The notes beneath the pieces were generated by a model. It was given only the letters and a program-made list of their open reading frames with translations. It made no database searches and was not told the DNA's origin. The position numbers and the translations under genes are program-made. Source: Microbacterium sp. lyk4-40-TSB-66 (GTDB taxonomy: Bacteria > Actinomycetota > Actinomycetes > Actinomycetales > Microbacteriaceae). From it: 64,000 nt of DNA. Position 1 is the first letter of the stretch. Every line of letters starts with the position of its first letter. Shown one piece after another: positions 1-8,287 of this stretch. Where the stretch lies: contig NZ_JARVRW010000003.1 in the NCBI RefSeq assembly GCF_030209475.1, forward strand, positions 496,001-560,000, read 5' to 3'.

Positions 1-1
1 C

Positions 2-463
2 CTCGCCGGCGTCGACGCGACCACGCCCGGGACCTACCCGGTCACCGGGACGGTGCGCACGATCGGCGCGAACCTGAACCAGTGGTCCGGGACCAATGGA
101 TCGACCGCGTACAACGCCCCCGATCGACGCCTGTTCAGCTCGACCGCGCTCACGGTCACCGCGGACGTCGTCGTGACGGCCCCCGCGCTGGCCGTCACGG
201 CCACGGCCGAGACGCGGTGCGCCGCGGGCAAGCCGATCGTCGTCACCCGCATCGCCAATGGCGGAGCGGCCCCGGTCGCCCTGCAGGTGGACTCCGCGCA
301 CGGCTCGAAGACGATCGCCTCCCTCGGCGCCGGCAAGAGCACGGTCGTGACCTTCACGGCGCGGACCACCCCGCTGGCGGCGGGCGAGGTCACCGTCGCC
401 GCCAGCGCCGGCGGCGCCACCTCGTCGGTGACGGCGCCGTTCGCGGCGACCACCTGCCGCTGA
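2..463 (+). CDS. C-terminal part of a secreted multidomain protein (5' end outside window)
   Basis: Only the last 153 residues are present; the open frame runs in from the left edge at base 2. The first ~45 residues resemble the end of a bacterial Ig-like domain (TPGTYPVTGTV pattern). Residues ~65-153 form the same module that ends the GH43-like, GH127-like and metzincin proteins downstream. It has a cysteine at local residue 73 (ETRCAAGK) and another at 152, one residue before the stop, exactly 79 residues apart as in the next gene. The catalytic part is missing, so the enzyme class cannot be stated. The neighbours suggest a secreted glycoside hydrolase (inference). It lies 53 bp upstream of the next gene on the same strand. 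Confidence 0.75.
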   Translation, partial: LAGVDATTPGTYPVTGTVRTIGANLNQWSGTNGSTAYNAPDRRLFSSTALTVTADVVVTAPALAVTATAETRCAAGKPIVVTRIANGGAAPVALQVDSAHGSKTIASLGAGKSTVVTFTARTTPLAAGEVTVAASAGGATSSVTAPFAATTCR

Positions 464-516
464 CCTCGCGGCACGCCCCGCATCGCCCATCGACGTCGAC
501 CGACGGTCAGGACACC

Positions 517-3483
517 ATGCCCTCCCACACCCCCTCTCGCCACACCCACCGCGACGGGAGCGATGAAGGCCGCTCCACCGGGGCCGCTCCCGGCGCACGG
601 CGCATCCTCTCGATCGCGGTGTCCGCGGCCGTCGCGGTGAGTGGCGTTCTCGGCGCGGGGGCCGCGACCGCAGCGGCACCCGCCGACGCGCGCGACGACG
701 GTCTCGTCGCGCGGTACACCTTCGACGAGACCTCCGGCGAGGCGGTCCGCAACACGGCCGACGGTTCGGATGCCGCCGGCGACCCGCTGGATGCCACGGT
801 GCGCAACTACACCGCGTCGCAGCGGTCGGAGGCGGGGACGCTGCAATTGACCGGGGGTGCCAAGACCTCGACCGGCAACTGGGTGGAGCTGCCCGACGAT
901 CTTCTGAAGACGGCGACCTCGGCCACGGTGTCGATCGACGTCAAGGCGGACGCCTCGATGCTCGGCTCGAACCACTTCCTGTGGAACATCGGCAACGACA
1001 CGACCCAGCAGTACTGGTTCGCGAACGTACGGGCGCCGCGATCCGGCATCACGACGGCCTCGGCCGGTGGCGAGAAGAACGCGACCGCCTACCCGGTCAA
1101 GGCGAACAGGTGGCACAGCCTCACGGCCGTCATCGACGCGGATGCCGACACCCTCACCTTCTACACCGACGGTCAGCTGTCGGGGGTCGTCAAGACGACC
1201 CTCACCCCCGCCGACATCCCGCAGACCCTCAATACGATCGGACGCGCCCCGTGGCCCGATGCGCTCTTCAAGGGCACGGTCGGCGCGTTCCACGTCTACG
1301 ACCGCGCGTTGTCGAGCGGTGAGGTCGTCTCGCTGTCCGAGAGCGACGCCACCCCCCATCAGGCCGCGCTCCGCGCCGTCGCCGATGCCAAGGCCGCGGT
1401 CATCGACCTCGGTGACACCTCTGCCGTGACCTCCGATCTCGACCTCGGACTCTTCGGCATCCGGGAGATCTCCTGGTCGTCGTCGAACCCCGCCGTCGTC
1501 TCCACAGACGGCGTGGTCACGCGCCCGGCGGTGGGGGAGCCCGCCGCGACGGTCACGCTGAGCGCGACGGCTGAGGCTCGCGGGGTCGCCGCGACGACGC
1601 CGCGCACCTTCACGGTGATGGTGCCGGCGCTGACCGCGGCCGACGTCGCGGCCGATCGCGACACGATCGGGGTGCCCTCGGTCGTCCGAGGGAACGTCAC
1701 GTTGCCCACCCGGGGCGCCGCGGGGGCGCCGATCGAATGGACCTCGTCGGCCCCCGCAGTGATCTCCGACCGTGCAGTCGGCGCCGCCGCCGCCGGCGTC
1801 GTCACGCGTCCCGCGTGGGGTGCGGACCCGGTGCCCGTCACCCTGACCGCGACGATCGGCACGGGGGCCGCTGCCGTCGCGCGCAGCTTCGCCGTCACCG
1901 TCGAGCCGGCTCAGCGTCCGGCCGTCGACAGTCGCTACATGTTCGCCTACTTCACCGCCGACACCGTCGAGGGTGAGAAGGTCTCGCTCGCGGCGTCGCA
2001 GGGGAACAGCGCGATGACGTGGGACGTGCTCAACAACGGCGCCCCGATCCTCTCCTCGACGCAGGGCACGCGTGGGCTCCGCGACCCCTTCGTCATCCGC
2101 TCCGCCGAGGGCGACCGCTTCTTCCTGATCGCCACCGACCTGTCGATCGGCGGGGGGACGTCGTGGGAGTCGTCGCTGGACGACGGCAGCCGGCACCTCG
2201 AGATCTGGGAGTCCACCGACCTGAAGAACTGGTCGGCTCAGCGGCACGTGCCCGTGTCGGGGCCGTTCGCCTCGATGACGTGGGCGCCCGAGGCGTTCTA
2301 CGACACGGACGCCGGTGAGTACGTCGTGTACTGGTCGTCGCGGGTGTTCCTGGATGCCACCCGCCCCTACGACAAGGTCGGCACCCCCGATCACACGTAC
2401 TCGAAGGTCATGTACGCAACCACACGGGACTTCGTCACGTTCTCGGATGCCAAGATCTGGCAGGACGCGGGCGACCGGATCGACTCGACGATGATCGAGG
2501 ATGACGGCACCTACTACCGGTTCACCAAAGAGATCACCGGCTGCAACGACGTGGTGCAGGAGTCCGCAGCATCGCTGTACGACCTGTCTGTCCCCGGCGA
2601 CTACGCGTGGTCGACCGACGCGACGTGCGTCTCGAAGACCGCTCGCGCCACCGGTCGTACCACCGAGGGGCCCACCATCTTCCGCGCGAACGCGGGCGAC
2701 ACGTCGCTTCCGGCGGGCGTGAACGAGGGCTTCTATCTCTTCGTCGACGACTTCACGGGGCAGGGGTACCTGCCGCTGTTCACCGAGTCGCTGGCCGCTC
2801 CCGCGTGGCGCACGGTCGCCGGCGCACTGCCGAAGTCGCGGCACGGCAGCGTCATGCCCGTCACCCTCAACCAATGGGAGGCGGCGAGAGGCGTGGCCGC
2901 CACGCGCACGGCATCGGCGACGACCCTCGTCGATGTCGCGGGCGGCGCCGTGCTCGTGCCGGGCGCGAAGATCACGGCTCAGGTGACCGCGAACGACGGC
3001 GGTGCCGTCGCCGGAACGGTGCGGTTCACCTTCGGCGACAGGACCGTCGATGCGCGTGTGATTCCCCGCGACGGGACGTTCGTCGCGGAGGCGGCGGTTC
3101 CGGACGCCACCGGCGACCTGCGTCTCTCGGCCGCGTACCAGGGCCTCGACGTGCTGTCGGCCTCGACGTCGGCATCCATCGATGTCCGTGTCGGCGACGC
3201 CGCGGCCCCGAGCGTGGACGGTTCCGTGTCGTCGCGCTGCGTCGCCGGCAAGGTCACCGTGATGGTGAAGGTGACCAACACCGGGTCCGCTCCCGTCTCG
3301 GTGACGGCGGCCAGCGTGTACGGCACCAAGACCTTCTCGGCTCTCGCGGCCGGCGGCACCGCGACCGCTGCGTTCTCGACGCGCGCGGTGGCGATCCCAC
3401 CGGGGTCCATGTCCCTCCGCGTGGAGGGTGACGGGCAGACGCGGGAGCTGGCGGTGCCCATCGAGGCGCACCGATGCTCCTGA
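517..3483 (+). CDS. Secreted GH43-like glycosidase with LamG and Ig domains
   Basis: A 988-residue exported enzyme. Start chosen at ATG 517 because it opens a signal peptide (RR then a hydrophobic stretch ending AATAAAPADA, ~residues 28-55); longer in-frame extensions are unlikely. Order: LamG/concanavalin-like domain (~60-280), two atypical bacterial Ig domains (~290-465, each with WTSS/WSSSNPAV), a five-bladed propeller resembling GH43 (~470-800), a further Ig-like stretch, and the shared C-terminal module with Cys908 and Cys987. Probable catalytic residues by motif are Asp523 (GLRDPF), Asp656 (RIDSTM) and Glu717 (TEGPTI). GH43 enzymes are mostly arabinofuranosidases, arabinanases or xylosidases. 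The nearby GH127 gene favours an arabinose-containing substrate (inference). Family good, substrate uncertain. Confidence 0.82.
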   Translation: MPSHTPSRHTHRDGSDEGRSTGAAPGARRILSIAVSAAVAVSGVLGAGAATAAAPADARDDGLVARYTFDETSGEAVRNTADGSDAAGDPLDATVRNYTASQRSEAGTLQLTGGAKTSTGNWVELPDDLLKTATSATVSIDVKADASMLGSNHFLWNIGNDTTQQYWFANVRAPRSGITTASAGGEKNATAYPVKANRWHSLTAVIDADADTLTFYTDGQLSGVVKTTLTPADIPQTLNTIGRAPWPDALFKGTVGAFHVYDRALSSGEVVSLSESDATPHQAALRAVADAKAAVIDLGDTSAVTSDLDLGLFGIREISWSSSNPAVVSTDGVVTRPAVGEPAATVTLSATAEARGVAATTPRTFTVMVPALTAADVAADRDTIGVPSVVRGNVTLPTRGAAGAPIEWTSSAPAVISDRAVGAAAAGVVTRPAWGADPVPVTLTATIGTGAAAVARSFAVTVEPAQRPAVDSRYMFAYFTADTVEGEKVSLAASQGNSAMTWDVLNNGAPILSSTQGTRGLRDPFVIRSAEGDRFFLIATDLSIGGGTSWESSLDDGSRHLEIWESTDLKNWSAQRHVPVSGPFASMTWAPEAFYDTDAGEYVVYWSSRVFLDATRPYDKVGTPDHTYSKVMYATTRDFVTFSDAKIWQDAGDRIDSTMIEDDGTYYRFTKEITGCNDVVQESAASLYDLSVPGDYAWSTDATCVSKTARATGRTTEGPTIFRANAGDTSLPAGVNEGFYLFVDDFTGQGYLPLFTESLAAPAWRTVAGALPKSRHGSVMPVTLNQWEAARGVAATRTASATTLVDVAGGAVLVPGAKITAQVTANDGGAVAGTVRFTFGDRTVDARVIPRDGTFVAEAAVPDATGDLRLSAAYQGLDVLSASTSASIDVRVGDAAAPSVDGSVSSRCVAGKVTVMVKVTNTGSAPVSVTAASVYGTKTFSALAAGGTATAAFSTRAVAIPPGSMSLRVEGDGQTRELAVPIEAHRCS

Positions 3484-3584
3484 CGGGCCGCGGTCGCGTG
3501 CGGCGGCGTCCCCGACCCGCGGGTGAGGTCGCCGCCGACGACCTCGGCGCGACCGCCGCGAGACCCCCCGGATAGGACCGCCCC

Positions 3585-4637
3585 ATGCCCACCGCGCGCA
3601 GCTCCTCCGCAGCGCCCGCGCGCGCCCGGCCCGAGCCCGCACCACCGCAACCCGGCTCAGGTGCGCGGCGGGTGCTCCTCGTCGCCGCGGCGCTGATCGC
3701 CGCCGCCATCGTCATCCGGTGGCTGACCATCGACGCCGACGGCTCCCTCCCCAGCGCTCTCTCCGACGGCATCACCCTCGCCGCGAGCGTGATCATCGAG
3801 TCGCTGCCGTTCGTCTTCCTCGGCATCTCGATCTCGATCGCCGTGCAGCTGTGGGTGCCCTCTCGAGTGCTGGATGCCGTCATCCCGCGCGCCGGCATCC
3901 TCCGACGTGCCGTCCTCTCCCTGCTCGGGGTCGTCCTGCCGGTGTGCGAGTGCGGCAACGTGCCCCTGGCCCGCGGGCTGATGATGCGCGGGTTCACCGT
4001 TGCCGACTCGGTGACGTTCCTGCTGGCGGCACCCATCCTCAACCCGGTGACCCTCATCACGACGTACCAGGCGTTCGGGTGGAACGACGGCATCCTGATC
4101 TCCCGCCTGGTCGGCGGGTTCGTGCTCGCCAACCTCGTGGGATGGCTCGTCAGCCTGCACCCGGAACCGCAGCGGCTGCTCACCCCGCAGTGGGCGGCGG
4201 CCTGCGCGTCGGCGGCGTCATCGGCGCGGGAGCCGGCGACCCTGCGGCGCGCGGCCGTGATGTTCCGCGACGAGGTCTCGGCCATGCTGCCCGCGCTCTT
4301 CCTCGGCGCCGCGGTCGCGGGTGTCCTCCAGGTGGCGGTGTCGCGCGACACGTTGACGGGGATCGGCGGGCATCCCGTGCTCGGCATCCTGGCCCTGATG
4401 GTGCTGGCCTTCGTCATCGCCATCTGCTCCAACGTCGACGCGTTCTTCGCGCTGTCGCTCGCGTCGTCGTTCTCGCCGGGCGCGCTGGTGGCGTTCCTCG
4501 TGCTCGGTCCGATGATCGACGTGAAGATGCTCGTGATGCTCTCGACGACGTTCCGTCTGCGCGCGCTCGCCGGGATCACCCTCGTCGTGGCGCTCGGCGC
4601 CCTGACCCTCGGTCTGGTGGTGAACCTGCTTGTCTGA
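3585..4637 (+). CDS. DUF318 / YcgR-type membrane permease
   Basis: A 350-residue polytopic membrane protein of the DUF318 (ArsP_1, YraQ/YcgR) permease family. After a proline/alanine-rich cytoplasmic N-terminus (~1-28) there are about eight hydrophobic segments. The family hallmark LPVCECGNVP is present, with Cys121 and Cys123 in the membrane-proximal motif, followed by LARGLMMRG and the AAPILNPVT motif. A second half-motif (CSNVDAFFALSLA) indicates an internal repeat. The 3' end overlaps the next gene by 8 bp, so the pair is translationally coupled. In Firmicutes and actinobacteria such permeases pair with a DUF1980/TIGR03943 protein, as here. The transported species is not established; metal-related roles have been suggested for relatives. 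Confidence 0.85.
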   Translation: MPTARSSSAAPARARPEPAPPQPGSGARRVLLVAAALIAAAIVIRWLTIDADGSLPSALSDGITLAASVIIESLPFVFLGISISIAVQLWVPSRVLDAVIPRAGILRRAVLSLLGVVLPVCECGNVPLARGLMMRGFTVADSVTFLLAAPILNPVTLITTYQAFGWNDGILISRLVGGFVLANLVGWLVSLHPEPQRLLTPQWAAACASAASSAREPATLRRAAVMFRDEVSAMLPALFLGAAVAGVLQVAVSRDTLTGIGGHPVLGILALMVLAFVIAICSNVDAFFALSLASSFSPGALVAFLVLGPMIDVKMLVMLSTTFRLRALAGITLVVALGALTLGLVVNLLV

Positions 4638-5379
4638 ACTCGTCTCGCGCTGGGCGGGTCTCGCCCTGTGCGGCATCGGTCTCGTCGCCACCCTCGCGCT
4701 CGCCGCCGCGGGCGACCTCACGCTGTACATCCACCCCCGTTACGTCGTCTTCACCGTGGTGCTGAGCATCGTGGGGGTGATTCTCTTCGCCGCGGCCGTG
4801 TGGGTGACCGCGACCTCACGGCGGGCGGCCCACGATCACGATCACGATCACGATCACGACCACGGCCCCGGTCCGCGAGGGCGCGCCCGGACGCTCTCGA
4901 CCCTCGTGACGGGAGCACTCGTCGTCGTCGCCGCGGTCGCCCTGCTCGTCGCGCCCCCGACGACGCTGAGCGCCGAGCGGGCGTTGTCGACGGCGAGCGC
5001 GGCCGACGGCGGAGGCGATGCGCCGCGTCCGTCGCTCGTGGGCAGCGACCCGACCCGTTTCTCGGTCCGCGACTGGGCGAGCATCCTCGGAAGCGGCGCC
5101 TCCGCCGGCGATCTCGTCGGACAGCAGGCCGACGTGACGGGGTTCCTGCTGATCGACGATGCCGGCGCCGTCCGCGTCGGACGCTACGCGGTCACCTGCT
5201 GCACGGTCGACGCCCAGCTGTTCGCCGTGCCCGTCGTGGCATCCGGTGTTCCCGACGATCTCCGCTCGGGCGACTGGGTGCGCGTGACCGGGACGTTCAC
5301 CGACGACGCCGGTGCCACTCACCTCAGCCCCGCGACCGTCGACGCCGTGGAGGAGCCCGATGCCCCCTACCTCTCCTGA
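4630..5379 (+). CDS. TIGR03943/DUF1980 (YcgQ-type) partner protein with His-Asp repeat
   Basis: A 249-residue membrane protein with a TTG start at 4630 inside the last codons of the permease. There are two N-terminal membrane helices (~9-30, 35-55), a cytoplasmic-type loop and a third helix (~92-112). The C-terminal soluble domain contains the family's Cys-Cys motif (RYAVTCCTVDA, Cys190-Cys191) and ends in a strand-rich segment. The loop at residues 68-78 is a pure alternating His-Asp run encoded by a gatcac repeat, a likely metal-binding loop. It forms a two-gene system with the upstream permease, and its end overlaps the following gene by 20 bp. Family assignment is firm; the function is unknown. 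Confidence 0.83.
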   Translation: MSELVSRWAGLALCGIGLVATLALAAAGDLTLYIHPRYVVFTVVLSIVGVILFAAAVWVTATSRRAAHDHDHDHDHDHGPGPRGRARTLSTLVTGALVVVAAVALLVAPPTTLSAERALSTASAADGGGDAPRPSLVGSDPTRFSVRDWASILGSGASAGDLVGQQADVTGFLLIDDAGAVRVGRYAVTCCTVDAQLFAVPVVASGVPDDLRSGDWVRVTGTFTDDAGATHLSPATVDAVEEPDAPYLS

Positions 5380-6739
5380 TCCGGATGCCGCCCGCCCGCG
5401 CTCCTCGCGCCGCTGGGCCGTGGCCTCGATCGCTGTCGTCGTCTGCCTCGCCAGCGTCAGCGCGACCCTCGCCGCGGCGGCTCTCGAGCGCGGGCCGCGC
5501 ATCCGAGGTGTCGACGGCGACCCCTCGCTCGCGGTGGAACAGGCGGGCGTCACGCTGGTGTTCCACGCCGATCAACCCCTCGACCCGCGCTCCGCGGAGG
5601 GGGTGCGAGTCGAGCCCGCGGCGCCGTTCGAGGTGGAGGTCACCGGATCGACGCTGCGTCTCCGATTCGCCGACACGGTCGACCACGCGCGCGACTACCG
5701 CGTGAGCGTGCCCGCGCTGCGCGGCCGGGCGACGGGCGCCACCGCGGAGGCCGCCTTCGACTTCACGACACCCCCGCTGACGGTGACCACCCTCGAGCGC
5801 GGCGGGAGCTTCGACCGCGCCGGCGGTGACGACGATCGGATCGTGCGGCACGACCTGTCATCCGGCGCCGACGAGGTGGTCTTCGCCGCTCCCCGCATCC
5901 AGGAGTACGCCGACGACGGTGCCGGGGTCGTCGCCGCCGTGGTCGACGAGGACGGACGCGCCACGCTGACCCGCGCCGGCCAGGGGGCGGACCCGGTGCC
6001 GCTGCCCCTCCCCGGCGACGGAACGGTCGGACTGCTGCGGGCCTCGGCCTACGCGGGTCGCGCGGGCTTCGTCTTCACCGGCACGGGGGCGGACGCGCAG
6101 ACGTACATCAGCACCCTGTTCCTGCTCGACCCGGCCGACCCGGATGCCGGCGCGCGTGCCGTGCTCGACCTCGACGGTCTCCCGCTGCAGGCCGACTCGT
6201 GGTTCTTCGTCCCCGGCAGCTCGTACCTCGTCGCGCAGACGCCCACGGGCTCGCTCATCCTGCTGGATGCCACCGGCTCGGCGCCCCCGCGTCTGCTCGG
6301 CGAGGTCGGGGGGCTGCGCGCGGTCCTTCCCGCCTCGACCTCGCTCGTCGTCGACGGTGCTGCGGGTCCCGCCGTGCTCGATCTGACGAACGGGACGCTG
6401 AGCGACATCGTCGGGGCCGCCGCCGACGATGTGTCGACGGGCACGGTGTTCCTCTCCGATTCCTCGTCGGTGCAGTGGACGGCCGACGACGTCGTGCGCC
6501 GGACCGCCGCCGAAGCGCCGGCCGGGGTCTTCCAGGTCGGCGCCGGCGACCGGATCGAAGAGGTCTGCGTCTCGACGAGCGGGCGGTACGCGGCGGTCGG
6601 CGTCGTCCCGACGGACGACGAGATCGACGACTACCCCACCCGCGCGGAGTGGCTGGGTCGCACCTCGACCGTGATCGACGTGTTGTCGGGTGACGTGCTC
6701 GCCGAGGTGGCGGGCACGCGTCCGGACTGGTGCGCCTGA
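5360..6739 (+). CDS. Membrane-anchored Ig-like/beta-propeller protein of unknown function
   Basis: A 459-residue protein. ATG 5360 is preferred over an upstream in-frame start because GGAGGA at 5349-5354 is correctly spaced; it then overlaps the upstream gene by 20 bp, so the three genes form an operon. A short basic N-terminus precedes one hydrophobic segment (~14-37), so the bulk is extracytoplasmic. Residues ~45-125 resemble an SbsA-type Ig domain (Big_5: HADQPLDPRSAEGV). The rest (~130-459) is a strand-rich series of repeating blades, probably a propeller. There is no catalytic signature. Its genetic linkage to the YcgR/YcgQ pair is the only clue to its role. Product name unknown. Confidence 0.72.
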   Translation: MPPTSPDPDAARPRSSRRWAVASIAVVVCLASVSATLAAAALERGPRIRGVDGDPSLAVEQAGVTLVFHADQPLDPRSAEGVRVEPAAPFEVEVTGSTLRLRFADTVDHARDYRVSVPALRGRATGATAEAAFDFTTPPLTVTTLERGGSFDRAGGDDDRIVRHDLSSGADEVVFAAPRIQEYADDGAGVVAAVVDEDGRATLTRAGQGADPVPLPLPGDGTVGLLRASAYAGRAGFVFTGTGADAQTYISTLFLLDPADPDAGARAVLDLDGLPLQADSWFFVPGSSYLVAQTPTGSLILLDATGSAPPRLLGEVGGLRAVLPASTSLVVDGAAGPAVLDLTNGTLSDIVGAAADDVSTGTVFLSDSSSVQWTADDVVRRTAAEAPAGVFQVGAGDRIEEVCVSTSGRYAAVGVVPTDDEIDDYPTRAEWLGRTSTVIDVLSGDVLAEVAGTRPDWCA

Positions 6740-6947
6740 GGCGTGGATCACCCTTGCACTGGCTGCGTGCTGATCGCACGCGGGCGACGGCATCCGGGTG
6801 AGGTGAACCGCGCTGGTGTGCGGTGCGCGGGCGCGCGTCACCTGCTGTGACATGCGCATCCTGGCGACTCATCGCCATTCGGTGACGACGTGTCGGTGAC
6901 CTGTGGAAAGGGCTCAGCTCCCCGGGGCGGTAGGGGATGCTCACAGG

Positions 6948-8009
6948 ATGACTGAGACCCTGCCCTCCGGCTACGCACAGACCCTTGCGCTGATCATCGA
7001 GCGTGCTCATCGGGCTCGGTTCGCGGTGCAGCGAGCAGCGAACACGGAAGTCGTCGCGCTCTGGTGGTACATCGGACACACACTCATCGAGCGGCAGAGA
7101 GTCGAGCCCTGGGGGAGCGGGGTGCTGGCGCGCCTTGCAGCCGACCTTCGCGCCCAGTTCCCTTCCATGAAGGGCTTTTCGGAGTCGAATCTCCGATACG
7201 CCCGACGATTTGCGGAGGCGTGGCCCGACGAGAAGACAATCCGCCAACAGCCCGTTGGCGGATTGCCGTGGAGTCATACCATCCAGCTGCTCGACAAGCT
7301 GGACGACCAGAACCTGCGGGACTGGTACGCCGCCCAGGATGCGTCGAATGGATGGAGCCGTGCGGTTCTGCAAAACCAGATAGCCACACGACTTCACGAG
7401 CGAGCGGCGGCAGCCCCGTCCAACTTCGCATCAACGCTGGGTGCCAGCGACTCCGAGCTGGCTCAACAACTCACCAAGGACCCATACACCCTGGACTTCC
7501 TGGCTATCGGCGTAGGCGTCAGTGAACGAGAGCTCGAGGAGCGGCTCGCTCTCCGCGTCGTGGAGACGCTCCGTGAACTGGGGGCCGGATTCTCTTTCGT
7601 CGGCCGCCAGGTGCATCTCGATGTAGATGGTGACGATTTCTATGTCGATCTTCTGTTCTTCAACTGGCAGCAGGTGCGCTTCGTCGTCGTCGAGCTGAAG
7701 ACGAGCAAGTTCGACCCTAGGGACGCCGGGCAGCTGGGGTTCTACGTTGCCCTCGTGGACGACCGATTGCGGATTCCTGAGCTGCACGCCCCCACGGTCG
7801 GCATCCTGCTGGTCGCGGACAAGAACGAGACTGTCGTCCGATACTCGCTGGCGGGTTCGAAGCAGCCGGTGGCGGTCAGTAGGTATGAACTTTCGCTCAC
7901 CGAGCAGGCGACGCTCCCGGCGGAGGAGACGCTGACGAAGATCGCCGCTGACGCGGTAGACGGTGCCGTCCGATCGATCCTCGGTGTCTCGGCGGATGGG
8001 GCCGGCTGA
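6948..8009 (+). CDS. YhcG/DUF1016 family PDDEXK nuclease
   Basis: A 353-residue protein starting at ATG 6948 (the in-frame extension upstream lacks an SD). The N-terminal helical DUF1016_N region (residues ~5-150) carries the family words WWYIGHTLIERQ, GFSESNLRYARRFAEAW and LPWSHTIQLLDKL. The C-terminal DUF1016 nuclease domain (~190-330) shows D-x(n)-ELK within FYVDLLFFNWQQVRFVVVELKTSKF, followed by a conserved GQLGFYVALVDD. Relatives occur near restriction-modification and other defence loci and are proposed PDDEXK nucleases. Here it stands alone between metabolic genes, with a lower-GC, less biased codon choice than its neighbours, which suggests horizontal acquisition. Target unknown. Confidence 0.85.
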   Translation: MTETLPSGYAQTLALIIERAHRARFAVQRAANTEVVALWWYIGHTLIERQRVEPWGSGVLARLAADLRAQFPSMKGFSESNLRYARRFAEAWPDEKTIRQQPVGGLPWSHTIQLLDKLDDQNLRDWYAAQDASNGWSRAVLQNQIATRLHERAAAAPSNFASTLGASDSELAQQLTKDPYTLDFLAIGVGVSERELEERLALRVVETLRELGAGFSFVGRQVHLDVDGDDFYVDLLFFNWQQVRFVVVELKTSKFDPRDAGQLGFYVALVDDRLRIPELHAPTVGILLVADKNETVVRYSLAGSKQPVAVSRYELSLTEQATLPAEETLTKIAADAVDGAVRSILGVSADGAG

Positions 8010-8193
8010 TCATCCGTGCAGCGTCCTCTCCTCCCGCGTTCGATCGTGGCCTTCCGCGTTTCGAAACTCGCGACGCCCTCGATGTGACCGCCTCCGGCCA
8101 GCTCAGGGGTGCGCGCGTCCTCGCCTTGGAACGGGGCGTCGACCGGACATCACCTGCGCGCGATCGTGTGGCGCACCCCACGCTGCACGCCGA

Positions 8194-8232
8194 AACGCCC
8201 CGGGCCATCCGTGAAGGATGCCCCGGGGCGTT
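8194..8232. terminator. Strong hairpin, bidirectional terminator candidate
   Basis: Arms of 17 nt (8194-8210 and 8216-8232) pair at nearly all positions around a 5-nt GTGAA loop. It lies between the convergent ends of the nuclease gene and the GH127 gene. There is no long U run, as is usual in high-GC actinobacteria. Confidence 0.6.
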
Positions 8233-8245
8233 CCCGGTGGATGCA

Positions 8246-8280
8246 CCGGGCGGCTGAGCGTCGACGCGTCAGCCGCCCGG
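8246..8280 (-). terminator. Hairpin terminator of the GH127 gene
   Basis: Perfect 12-bp arms (8246-8257 and 8269-8280) around an 11-nt GC-rich loop, ending 7 bp beyond the stop of the minus-strand GH127 gene. With the preceding hairpin it makes a double insulating structure. Confidence 0.6.
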
Positions 8281-8287
8281 TGACGGT

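Noticed and set aside
34..3645. A 1,203-residue open frame on the minus strand opposite the GH43-like gene
   Set aside because: It is an Arg/Gly-rich shadow produced by high GC content; no start signal, signal peptide or domain is seen, and the plus-strand gene has clear homology.
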